Source of the DNA: Pseudomonadota bacterium | Lineage (GTDB): Bacteria; Pseudomonadota; Gammaproteobacteria; Burkholderiales; Burkholderiaceae_B | NCBI GenBank assembly: GCA_023389535.1 | Contig: JAEWEH010000276.1 | Span: 1 to 8,806, forward strand | DNA length: 8,806 nt | Direction: 5' to 3' | Shown: positions 1-5,576 of the stretch, piece by piece | Position numbering within the stretch: the first letter of the stretch is position 1 | Layout: every line of letters begins with the position of its first letter | The notes under the pieces: generated by a model | Databases searched by the model: none | What the model was told of the DNA's origin: nothing | Seen by the model: only the letters and a program-made list of their open reading frames with translations | Translations under genes and position numbers: made by a program

Positions 1-319
1 CTGCAAGTCCCATCAGTGCCGAGGATTCATTCGAGCCCAATCGCAGTAGTCCACGCATCGGGTCCGCCTCTTCGGTCAGCATGTTGTCGGCCAGATGCAG
101 CAGCTTTTCAGCCTTCTTGAGAAAAGAGGCGCCTTTAGGAGTAAGTTCCGCCCCTTGTGCATTGCGCTCGAACAGGCGATGGCCCACAGCGCTTTCGAGT
201 TCGTGGATGCGTGCCGAAATAGTCGGCTGCGTAAGATGCTGATGCCGGGACGCGGCATGAAAGCTTTTGAGCCGGGCGACCCAGTAAAAGGTTTCTATCT
301 GGCTAAGCGATATCTTCAT
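1..319 (-). CDS. LysR-family transcriptional regulator, N-terminal part (runs off left edge)
   Basis: Reading the minus strand from an ATG at 319-317 gives an uninterrupted frame to the window edge: 106 codons with no stop. The first ~65 residues are a LysR winged helix-turn-helix: MKISLSQIETFYWVARLKSF, then an alanine-containing turn, LTQPTISARIHELE as the recognition helix, and LFERN plus ELTPKGASFL as the wing. A linker helix follows (about residues 70-90), and the effector domain begins near residue 95 (RGLLRLGSNE). LysR proteins are usually ~300 residues, so about two thirds, including the ligand-binding domain, lies outside the window. The gene is divergent from the catabolic genes to its right, the classic arrangement for a LysR protein that activates its neighbour in response to a pathway metabolite. 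The effector cannot be read from this fragment. No strong Shine-Dalgarno precedes the ATG, but no other start fits the domain. Confidence 0.93.
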   Translation of the reverse strand, partial: MKISLSQIETFYWVARLKSFHAASRHQHLTQPTISARIHELESAVGHRLFERNAQGAELTPKGASFLKKAEKLLHLADNMLTEEADPMRGLLRLGSNESSALMGLA

Positions 320-468
320 GATAGAAATTGACCATGGCCGGCTTGGGAATTTTGATTACCCCTTGCACGCGACATCGGGATAGGATTTGGACATCAACCA
401 TAAAACAGCCAATAAAGTGTACCAAAGCGCTCCGACCGGAGGCATGGGTGCGCAAAGAGAGACAAAGC
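320..468. promoter_or_regulatory. Divergent promoter/operator region between lysR-type gene and catabolic operon
   Basis: These 149 bp separate the two divergent start codons and contain no convincing gene. The open frame that extends the isomerase to 328 has no family-like residues there. The stretch is visibly more AT-rich than the flanking genes, as expected for a promoter. A T-N11-A motif with inverted ends (TGG at 388-390, CCA at 398-400) is a candidate LysR box. TTGGAC at 387-392, followed by AT-rich sequence around 411-418, is a weak -35/-10 possibility for the rightward operon. The boundaries of promoter and operator are inferred; only the divergent layout is certain. Confidence 0.6.
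388..400. promoter_or_regulatory. Candidate LysR-type operator (T-N11-A)
   Basis: TGGACATCAACCA has the T-N11-A spacing of LysR boxes and three-base inverted ends (TGG/CCA). It sits about midway between the divergent starts, ~70 bp from each, where a recognition site would be expected. The dyad is short and such matches arise easily by chance, so this is only a pointer. Confidence 0.22.
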
Positions 469-1200
469 ATGGTGCCCAAGCGTATCGGCGTCCTGGTTCC
501 TTCGACGAATAGCTCGGTAGAAGCAGACTTCCAACGGTTATTGACCGGCAAGGTCACTGCGCACAGCGAGCGGCTTCATATACCCGACGGAACGATGACT
601 GCCGGGTTCCTTGACAGGATGAATAGCGGGCTGGCCGAGAAAATCGACCTGGTCGCGGCCGCGCAGGTCGATGCGATCGTCTATGCATGCACCTCAGGCA
701 GTTTCTACCGAGGGCCGGAATGGGACGAGGCGGTGCGTGAGCTGGTGCAGCAGCGCGCGGGCGTGCCCTGCGTGACGACAAGCACGGCGGTAACGCAAGC
801 CTTCAAGGCCCTGGACGTTACATCGATTTCCGTCGTCACGCCATATCCCGAGTGGACCAATCAAAAACTCGCCGAGTACTACCGGGCTCAGGGTCTGGAC
901 ATCAAAGGCGTGCATGGCGACAGCCGCGCCGCCGCGCAAGGGCATCGCAGCGTGAATGACCAGGAACCGGCAGACATAGCACGCTTCGCGCTCGAGCATT
1001 TCCATGGCGGCGCGCAGGCGCTGTTCTGCTCTTGCACTGCATGGCGAGCGCTGGAATGCATCCCGGCGCTTGAACAGGAATTGGGCGTGCCCGTGGTGAC
1101 ATCGAATCAGGCGACGATCTGGGCGGTGTTGAAGACGATAAATATGCTGGATGCAGCGGTGCCGGTCGGCCGGCTTTTTAATGTATGCACAGCACATTGA
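469..1200 (+). CDS. Asp/Glu racemase-superfamily protein, maleate cis-trans isomerase/arylmalonate decarboxylase type
   Basis: The product is a 243-residue cytosolic enzyme matching the usual ~240-250 residues of the maleate isomerase/arylmalonate decarboxylase branch. N-terminal PSTNSSVEADF (11-21) corresponds to the substrate carboxylate-binding Asn loop. ACTSGSF (73-79) holds the first catalytic cysteine, Cys74. TTSTAV (103-108) and VVTPYP (122-127) are typical of the fold. SCTAWRALE (188-196) holds the second cysteine, Cys189, and VVTSNQATIW (209-218) is the family's C-terminal signature. Members use the paired cysteines for cis-trans isomerisation, racemisation or decarboxylation of small dicarboxylates. 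The substrate here is unknown; maleate or a chiral dicarboxylate/lactam-derived acid are candidates. The open frame continues upstream to 328, but ATG 469 is chosen because family similarity starts there and a purine-rich AGAGAGA lies at 456-462. It is first in the operon and overlaps pxpB by 16 bp. Confidence 0.88.
   Translation: MVPKRIGVLVPSTNSSVEADFQRLLTGKVTAHSERLHIPDGTMTAGFLDRMNSGLAEKIDLVAAAQVDAIVYACTSGSFYRGPEWDEAVRELVQQRAGVPCVTTSTAVTQAFKALDVTSISVVTPYPEWTNQKLAEYYRAQGLDIKGVHGDSRAAAQGHRSVNDQEPADIARFALEHFHGGAQALFCSCTAWRALECIPALEQELGVPVVTSNQATIWAVLKTINMLDAAVPVGRLFNVCTAH
1161..1179 (+). terminator. Terminator-like hairpin plus T5 inside the end of the isomerase gene
   Basis: GCCGG (1161-1165) and CCGGC (1170-1174) form an all-GC 5-bp stem with a TCGG loop, followed directly by TTTTT (1175-1179). 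This is the shape of a short intrinsic terminator. It lies inside the last codons of the isomerase gene and ends 5 bp before the pxpB start codon. The stem is shorter than in efficient terminators, so at most it would be a pause or attenuation site, and translating ribosomes would tend to mask it. Function is inferred. Confidence 0.25.
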
Positions 1201-1928
1201 AATCTCCGAATGCATGGCGCATGCAGCCTTGCGGCGATTGCTGCCTGGTGATCGAATTCGATCAAAGCGATATAGAGCGAGCCAATGACACCGCCTGCCA
1301 TATTGCGCACACCTTGCTATCCGCAGGTCTAGCGGGTGTGACCGATATCGTGCCGTCCATGGCGGCCGTTGGGGTGCATTACGATCCGGCGGCCTTTGTA
1401 TCGAGCGATGACGGGCAGGCTCCTTGGGATGTCTTGGCTGCGAAGCTGGAAGCGCTGCTGGGGGGCCTCGGCGCTCAGCAGGACATGGAGGCGCGAGAAC
1501 AGGTGATTCCCGTATGCTATGGCGGTGAGTTCGGAGAAGACCTGGACGCGGTGGCACGAACTTGCGGCATAAGCCGCGAAGAAGTCATTCGCCTCCATAG
1601 CCAGAGCGAGGCAAGGGTATTCATGCTGGGCTTTGCTCCGGGCCACCCATACATAGGTCTTTTTGATGCGCGGCTTGCCATCGGCCGAAGGCCGACGCCG
1701 CGCACGGCCGTACCGGAAGGCTCGATCGGGCTGGCCAACCGGCAATCGGTCATCTACCCGATGACGCTGCCCGGCGGCTGGAGCCTGATAGGCCGCACGC
1801 CCCTCAAGCTCTTCGACCCTTACAGTGCATCGCCTTGCTTGCTGAACGCAGGCGACCGTATCCGATTCGAACCCATCAGCCCAAGCCGGTTCTACGAGCT
1901 GGAGCAGCAGCAGCGGGAGAAGGGCTGA
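1185..1928 (+). CDS. pxpB: 5-oxoprolinase subunit B-like protein (PxpB/KipI family)
   Basis: The 247-residue product is of the usual size for KipI/PxpB and shows its signatures in order. These are QPCGDCCLVIEF (14-25, the family's P-x-GD-x-(A/C)LL-x-EF start), LGFAPGHPYIG (148-158), and PRTAVPEGSIGLANRQSVIY (172-191) running into PGGWSLIGRTPLKLFDP (196-212). In E. coli and B. subtilis, PxpB and PxpC associate with PxpA for ATP-dependent hydrolysis of 5-oxo-L-proline to glutamate; KipI of B. subtilis also inhibits the sporulation kinase KinA. The frame overlaps the isomerase by 16 bp and its 3' end overlaps pxpC (TGATG), suggesting translational coupling. The ATG at 1185 has no clear Shine-Dalgarno; an in-frame ATG at 1221 nearer the conserved start is possible. 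The hallmark Q-T-G-I-Y-P reads Q-S-V-I-Y-P here, so the substrate may differ. Confidence 0.9.
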   Translation: MHSTLKSPNAWRMQPCGDCCLVIEFDQSDIERANDTACHIAHTLLSAGLAGVTDIVPSMAAVGVHYDPAAFVSSDDGQAPWDVLAAKLEALLGGLGAQQDMEAREQVIPVCYGGEFGEDLDAVARTCGISREEVIRLHSQSEARVFMLGFAPGHPYIGLFDARLAIGRRPTPRTAVPEGSIGLANRQSVIYPMTLPGGWSLIGRTPLKLFDPYSASPCLLNAGDRIRFEPISPSRFYELEQQQREKG

Positions 1929-2866
1929 TGAGCATCGAAGTCATCAAACCCGGAATGTACTCCGTGTTTCAGGACCTGGGCCGTATCGGCTATCAGCGCT
2001 ACGGCGTGCAGGTCAATGGCGTCATGGACCAGCGCGCTCATCGCCTGGCCAATCTGCTCGTCGGCAATGGGCAGGACCGGGCGACGTTGGAGATCACGCT
2101 GATGGGCCCCACCTTGGTATTCGGTGCCGCGGCGACGATAGCCTTGTGCGGCGCCGATTTGAGCCCCAGCGTGGATGGCGCAGCGGTTCCGATGAATCGG
2201 GTGGTCGACGTCGTTGCGGGCGCTACGCTGTCTTTTGGCAAGCGGATCCATGGTATGCGCAGCTATCTGGCCGTGCATGGCGGCTACGAATTGCCTGACG
2301 TGATGGGCAGTGCGAGCACGAATGCCCGGGCGCATTTCGGCGGATTGAATGGCATGCCGCTGCATAAGGGCGATGTCATCGCGCTGCGTGCACCCGCCAT
2401 AACTGGCCGCTGCGCTGCGCCGGACCCGTTCCCGATCGATATCGCGCCGCCGCCGGAAGCGCCCATACGTGTCATCGCGGGTCGGGAATGGGCGCAGTTC
2501 TCCAAGGTTTCACTGTATCGGCTACTGGGTGATGCCTACACGATCACACCGCAGTCGGACCGCATGGGATACCGCCTGTCAGGCCCGGCGCTGAGCTTGC
2601 GCACGCCCCGCGACATGCTGTCCGAAACCGTCAGTTTCGGCACCATCCAGGTGCCGCCGGATGGCCAGCCCATTATCTTGATGGCGGATCGTGGCACCAG
2701 TGGCGGCTACCCGCGTATCGCCAATGTGATCTCGGCCGATCTGCCTCGGCTGGCCCAGAGCATGCCTGGTGAGGCCATCAGATTTAAACGTATTGAACTG
2801 AGCGAAGCGCAGTCGCTGGCGGTACGTCAGCACGAATTTTTCGCGGCGATGGAAGCGCGGCGCTGA
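1928..2866 (+). CDS. pxpC: 5-oxoprolinase subunit C-like protein, biotin-dependent carboxyltransferase fold (PxpC/KipA family)
   Basis: The 312-residue product fits the KipA/PxpC family, which is related to a carboxyltransferase domain of urea carboxylase. Visible signatures are IKPGMYSVFQDLGRIGYQRY (6-25), GVMDQRAHRLANLLVGN (31-47), ALCGADLSP (72-80), RSYLAVHGGYELPDVMGSAS (111-130), QSDRMGYRLSGP (209-220) and the C-terminal GTSGGYPRIANVISADLPRL (256-275). It is the partner of PxpB in the 5-oxoprolinase complex. The start ATG at 1928 overlaps the pxpB stop by one base, and GGGAGAAGGG at 1915-1924 is a strong Shine-Dalgarno; the frame remains open upstream to 1835 but without family residues. 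From memory the usual motif is Q-T-x-G-G-Y-P; here it is G256-T-S-G-G-Y-P, an unusual change. No PxpA homologue lies in the window. Confidence 0.92.
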   Translation: MSIEVIKPGMYSVFQDLGRIGYQRYGVQVNGVMDQRAHRLANLLVGNGQDRATLEITLMGPTLVFGAAATIALCGADLSPSVDGAAVPMNRVVDVVAGATLSFGKRIHGMRSYLAVHGGYELPDVMGSASTNARAHFGGLNGMPLHKGDVIALRAPAITGRCAAPDPFPIDIAPPPEAPIRVIAGREWAQFSKVSLYRLLGDAYTITPQSDRMGYRLSGPALSLRTPRDMLSETVSFGTIQVPPDGQPIILMADRGTSGGYPRIANVISADLPRLAQSMPGEAIRFKRIELSEAQSLAVRQHEFFAAMEARR

Positions 2867-2881
2867 TACATCGCCGGCGGC

Positions 2882-2895
2882 GTAGATTCATCTAC
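2882..2895. repeat. 14-bp palindrome upstream of the DUF1445 gene
   Basis: GTAGATTCATCTAC has perfect 6-bp arms (GTAGAT/ATCTAC) around two bases. It is followed by TTTT and then the ribosome-binding site of the next gene. It occupies the 46-bp gap after pxpC, where the operon is otherwise almost gapless. It could be a small operator or a weak RNA hairpin that affects initiation; the stem is too short and AT-rich for an efficient terminator. Confidence 0.3.
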
Positions 2896-2900
2896 TTTTG

Positions 2901-2909
2901 AAGGTGGGG
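2901..2909 (+). promoter_or_regulatory. Ribosome-binding site that sets the DUF1445 start at 2913
   Basis: AAGGTGGGG is a purine-rich Shine-Dalgarno ending 3 bases before ATG 2913. An upstream in-frame TTG at 2898 would place this sequence inside the coding region and adds only five residues, so ATG 2913 is preferred. Confidence 0.55.
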
Positions 2910-2912
2910 AAC

Positions 2913-3728
2913 ATGGAACGGGTTGATCAAGCACAGAGGTTACCGGACTGGGCGGCCACGCCGCGGGGGGTGCGCATGCAGGCGCGTGAAGGTCTGTTCA
3001 ATGGCAACACCAGCGGGATGGCGCCCGGCTACGGGCAGGGCAATCTGGTCATTCTTCCCAAGAGCTGGGCCGATGATTTCCATGGCTATTGCCACGCCAA
3101 CCCTACGCCTTGTCCACTTATAGGGATGACGGAACCGGGCAGCGCCGCAGTTCCCATGCTGGGGGAAGACATCGACCTGCGCACCGATGTGCCGCGTTAC
3201 CGCGTCTGGAAGGACGGCGAGCTCGTGGAGGAGCTCGATGACGTGTCGCACCTTTGGCAGGATGATTTCGTGGGTTTCGTCCTGGGGTGCTCCTTGTCAT
3301 TCGAGCATGCGCTCGAGCAGGCGGGGCTGCGGGTACGCCATGTGGATGAAGGCAAGATCGTGCCCATGTACCGCACTTCCATTCAGACCAAGCGTGTCGG
3401 TGTTTTTCATGGCCCCATGGTGGTATCCATGCGCCCTTACACGCCCGAGCAGGCCAGGATCGCCTACGACGTCTGCGGCCGTTTGCCGGGCGCGCATGGG
3501 GCGCCCGTCCATATGGGCGACCCGGCGGCGATAGGCATCAAGGACGTAAGCCGGCCGGACGAAGGCGAGCCGACCGACATCCTCCCCGGAGAACAGCCGG
3601 TTTTCTGGGGCTGCGGCGTAACGCCGCAGGCGGCGGCTATCGTCGCGAGACCTCCCATCTGCATCACGCATGCGCCCGGCCATATGCTTATCGGCGACGT
3701 CCTGGCCGAGGATCTGGTCCTGATCTGA
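2913..3728 (+). CDS. DUF1445 protein, D-glutamate cyclase/putative hydro-lyase family (YcsI-like)
   Basis: The 271-residue product is close to the usual length of the DUF1445 (UPF0317) family. Recognisable conserved blocks are GMAPGYGQGNLVILP (35-49), NPTPCPLIG (63-71), DFVGFVLGCSLSFEHAL (118-134), PMYRTSI (151-157), VVSMRP (170-175), GAPVHMGDPAAIGI (196-209), PVFWGCGVTPQAA (229-241) and ITHAPGHMLIGD (251-262). The vertebrate member DGLUCY cyclises D-glutamate to 5-oxo-D-proline with loss of water; the bacterial YcsI is encoded beside kipI/kipA in B. subtilis. A related lactam-forming or lactam-opening/dehydration role next to pxpBC is a reasonable inference, with the exact substrate unproven. 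The protein is probably cytosolic, since no signal peptide or membrane segment is seen. A strong ribosome-binding site supports the start at ATG 2913. Confidence 0.88.
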   Translation: MERVDQAQRLPDWAATPRGVRMQAREGLFNGNTSGMAPGYGQGNLVILPKSWADDFHGYCHANPTPCPLIGMTEPGSAAVPMLGEDIDLRTDVPRYRVWKDGELVEELDDVSHLWQDDFVGFVLGCSLSFEHALEQAGLRVRHVDEGKIVPMYRTSIQTKRVGVFHGPMVVSMRPYTPEQARIAYDVCGRLPGAHGAPVHMGDPAAIGIKDVSRPDEGEPTDILPGEQPVFWGCGVTPQAAAIVARPPICITHAPGHMLIGDVLAEDLVLI

Positions 3729-3816
3729 TGGGCCGTGCCGGCGCATATCAGCTCTTGCAGTCCGTTGTTCAATTGGTTCGAACTCATGCCTCTTTCAGGG
3801 AGAGTGGCTGGTCAAT

Positions 3817-3823
3817 AAAGGAG
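3817..3823 (+). promoter_or_regulatory. Strong ribosome-binding site for the TRAP binding-protein gene
   Basis: AAAGGAG ends 9 bases before ATG 3833, near-consensus Shine-Dalgarno placement. This decides the start: the frame is open back to an ATG at 3728 that overlaps the previous stop codon, but starting there would put 35 residues in front of the signal peptide. Confidence 0.7.
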
Positions 3824-3832
3824 ATAGAAAAA

Positions 3833-4951
3833 ATGAAGAAAACATATGTGAAATTGTTTTCCACTGCTTTCGTGGCGGCGGCCATGATGGCGACTACCGC
3901 CGTATGCGCACAGGAAGACGGTAAGGCCGAGCTTTTATCGCTTGCCAAGGAGATGAAACCCTTTTCGATGCGCGTACTGGGGCCGCCGGTCGGTACGTCG
4001 GAATGGGTCTTTGTGGTCAAGCCCTTCTGGAGCGAGACGGTCAAAGAGCTGAGCGGCGGCAAAGTCAGTGCGACCCTCAACAGCGTAACGGAAATCAATG
4101 CGCAACCTTCGGACGCGCTGAAACTGGTGTCGCAAGGCACCTTCGACATGGCCAATATGGTGGCTAATTACGGGTCGGGCGACGTGCCTACGCTCGATGG
4201 CTTTGACCTTGCTGGGGTGGCCACGTCCACAGAGGCCATCAAGAAGGTGCTGGCCGCGTACGAGCCGGCTGCCGAAGCGGCCCTGCAAAAACGCTATCGG
4301 GTCCAGCTGCTGGGGGCCGGCATGTCGGGTGCTCAGACCTTCTTCTGCAAGGGCGACGTGAAGGGAGTGGACGACCTTAGGGGCAAGAAGATACGCGTCA
4401 GCTCCAGCACATTGGCTGAACTGGTCGAGGGGCTTGGCGCTGCACCGGTCACTATGGCGTTCGGTGAACTGGTTCCTGCGCTGCAGCGCGGTGTGATCGA
4501 CTGCGTCGTCACCGGGACTATGTCGGGCAACACCGCCAAGCTGTACGAAGTGTCCGACACGATGTACACGCTGATCGTCGGATGGGCGCCGACCATACAG
4601 GTGATCAACAGCAAGAGCATGGCAAAGCTGGATGAGAAACAGCAGCAGTGGCTAAAAAAGGCCATGACCCACTATTACCGCCACATCAGCGATGCGATCC
4701 AGGCCAAGAATGTCGATGAAGGCATTTGGTGCAATACCGACGACAAGCGTTGCACGATGATAGGCAAGGCTGGTGTCACACAAGGCGGCATGAAGCTCGT
4801 CGAGCCCAGCAAGGAAGACCTGGCCAAAGTGCGCGAGATCGTGCAGCAGCATGTCCTGCCGGCCTATGGCAAAGCGTGCGGGGCCGAGTGCGCCGAGGCC
4901 TGGAACCAAACCGTGGGCAAGACGGTGGACATGAAGATCTCCGCCAAATAG
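3833..4951 (+). CDS. TRAP transporter periplasmic substrate-binding protein (DctP family)
   Basis: The 372-residue precursor opens with a classical signal peptide: MKKTYVK, a hydrophobic core (about 8-20), and a likely cleavage site after A26 in TTAVCA|QEDG. The cysteine at -2 does not fit a lipobox. The mature part has DctP landmarks: FDMANMV (104-110), GVDDLRGKKIRVSSS (178-192) with Arg188 at the position of the family's substrate carboxylate-binding arginine, GAAPVTMAFGELVPALQRGV (202-221), and a C-terminal helical region. It captures an organic acid in the periplasm and hands it to the two permeases encoded next. Six cysteines in the mature protein (172, 224, 300, 307, 349, 353) suggest disulfides, which is unusual. 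The ligand cannot be read from sequence; the enzyme neighbours suggest an amide-, lactam- or dicarboxylate-type acid. A 104-bp gap separates it from the DUF1445 gene, possibly with its own promoter. Confidence 0.93.
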   Translation: MKKTYVKLFSTAFVAAAMMATTAVCAQEDGKAELLSLAKEMKPFSMRVLGPPVGTSEWVFVVKPFWSETVKELSGGKVSATLNSVTEINAQPSDALKLVSQGTFDMANMVANYGSGDVPTLDGFDLAGVATSTEAIKKVLAAYEPAAEAALQKRYRVQLLGAGMSGAQTFFCKGDVKGVDDLRGKKIRVSSSTLAELVEGLGAAPVTMAFGELVPALQRGVIDCVVTGTMSGNTAKLYEVSDTMYTLIVGWAPTIQVINSKSMAKLDEKQQQWLKKAMTHYYRHISDAIQAKNVDEGIWCNTDDKRCTMIGKAGVTQGGMKLVEPSKEDLAKVREIVQQHVLPAYGKACGAECAEAWNQTVGKTVDMKISAK

Positions 4952-4966
4952 CGTAGCGGCTCAACC

Positions 4967-5000
4967 CTTTCCATGGACGGCCGCGCCCGTCCATGGAAGG
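4967..5000 (+). other. Intergenic RNA hairpin between binding-protein and permease genes
   Basis: Arms 4967-4980 and 4987-5000 pair over 14 bp: 12 perfect pairs (TTCCATGGACGG/CCGTCCATGGAA), then a T-G wobble and a closing C-G, with a CCGCGC loop. It starts 15 bases after the binding-protein stop codon and ends 5 bases before the small-permease Shine-Dalgarno. There is no T-run after it, so it is not a standard intrinsic terminator. Known operons of binding-protein transporters use such hairpins to stabilise the upstream message and keep the binding protein in excess over the membrane parts; that role here is inferred. Confidence 0.7.
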
Positions 5001-5015
5001 ACTTCAGGAATAATC

Positions 5016-5576
5016 ATGACTTTCATATCCAAAACAAGAACATGGTTGGCGCGCATATCACGGGGCGTAGCGCTGGCGGGCCTGTATATCCTGTTGCTCA
5101 GCGCCATGCTGGTCAGCGTCGACGTCATCGTCCGCAAGGTCTTTGGCATCGCCATCGTGGGTTCGGACGAGCTGGGCGGCTATGCCCTGGCGCTGGCTAC
5201 GGCCTGGGCGTTGTCTTACGCCTTCTTCGAAGGCAGCCATATCCGCGTGAATGTCATCCACATGAATCTGCCGCTGCCGGCGAAAGCGTGGCTCGACGTG
5301 CTTGCCGTGTTGGTGATCGCGAGCATGATAGGCCTGCTGGCGTGGCAGGTCTGGGTGGTCGCATTGGATTCACTGGTATTCGACGCCGTCTCCAACACAC
5401 CGCTGCGGCTGCCCTTATGGATACCCCAGTTTCTTTTTCTGGGTGGCGTAGTCCTTTTTCTGCTGTCGGCCGTGGTCGTCTTGCTGGAAAGCCTGGCGCT
5501 GGCGCTCAGGCGCGACTACGAAAAGGTGGTCCATCTGGTTGAAGAACGGGAGCAGGCCGGGGAGTACACGTTATGA
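5016..5576 (+). CDS. TRAP transporter small permease (DctQ family)
   Basis: The 186-residue integral membrane protein has four hydrophobic segments at about 18-40, 52-71, 91-114 and 138-163, as expected for DctQ. Family landmarks include the conserved acidic DELGGYALAL (51-60) at the start of helix 2, FEGSHIRVNV (71-80), and PLRLPLWIPQ (129-138) before helix 4. The C-terminus is charged and cytoplasmic (about 165-186). It pairs with the large permease to form the ion-coupled membrane unit. AGGAA at 5006-5010 serves as ribosome-binding site. The gene ends in ATGA, overlapping the large-permease start by 4 bp, which implies translational coupling and equal stoichiometry. Confidence 0.92.
   Translation: MTFISKTRTWLARISRGVALAGLYILLLSAMLVSVDVIVRKVFGIAIVGSDELGGYALALATAWALSYAFFEGSHIRVNVIHMNLPLPAKAWLDVLAVLVIASMIGLLAWQVWVVALDSLVFDAVSNTPLRLPLWIPQFLFLGGVVLFLLSAVVVLLESLALALRRDYEKVVHLVEEREQAGEYTL

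Noticed and set aside
328..468. Upstream extension of the isomerase reading frame (47 extra residues)
   Set aside because: The residues do not resemble the family N-terminus, the stretch is AT-rich promoter-like sequence between divergent genes, and the protein from ATG 469 already has full family length.
469..1200. Glutamate racemase (MurI) for the racemase-superfamily gene
   Set aside because: The motifs C-T-S-G-S-F and S-C-T with T-S-N-Q-A-T-I-W match the maleate isomerase/arylmalonate decarboxylase branch, not MurI.
694..1557. Long minus-strand open frame (287 codons) opposite the isomerase and pxpB
   Set aside because: It mirrors two clearly recognisable plus-strand genes, spans their boundary, and its product is rich in Arg, Pro, His and Ala, as expected from antisense reading of GC-rich codons; no domain is recognisable.
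3220..3240. Short direct repeat of GAGCTCG in the DUF1445 gene
   Set aside because: It encodes a Glu-Leu-Val-Glu-Glu-Leu stretch and is a codon-level repeat with only two copies.
3487..3507. Inverted repeat CGGGCGC/GCGCCCG in the DUF1445 gene
   Set aside because: Seven-base GC-only arms in very GC-rich coding sequence over the conserved G-A-P-V-H codons; easily explained by composition.
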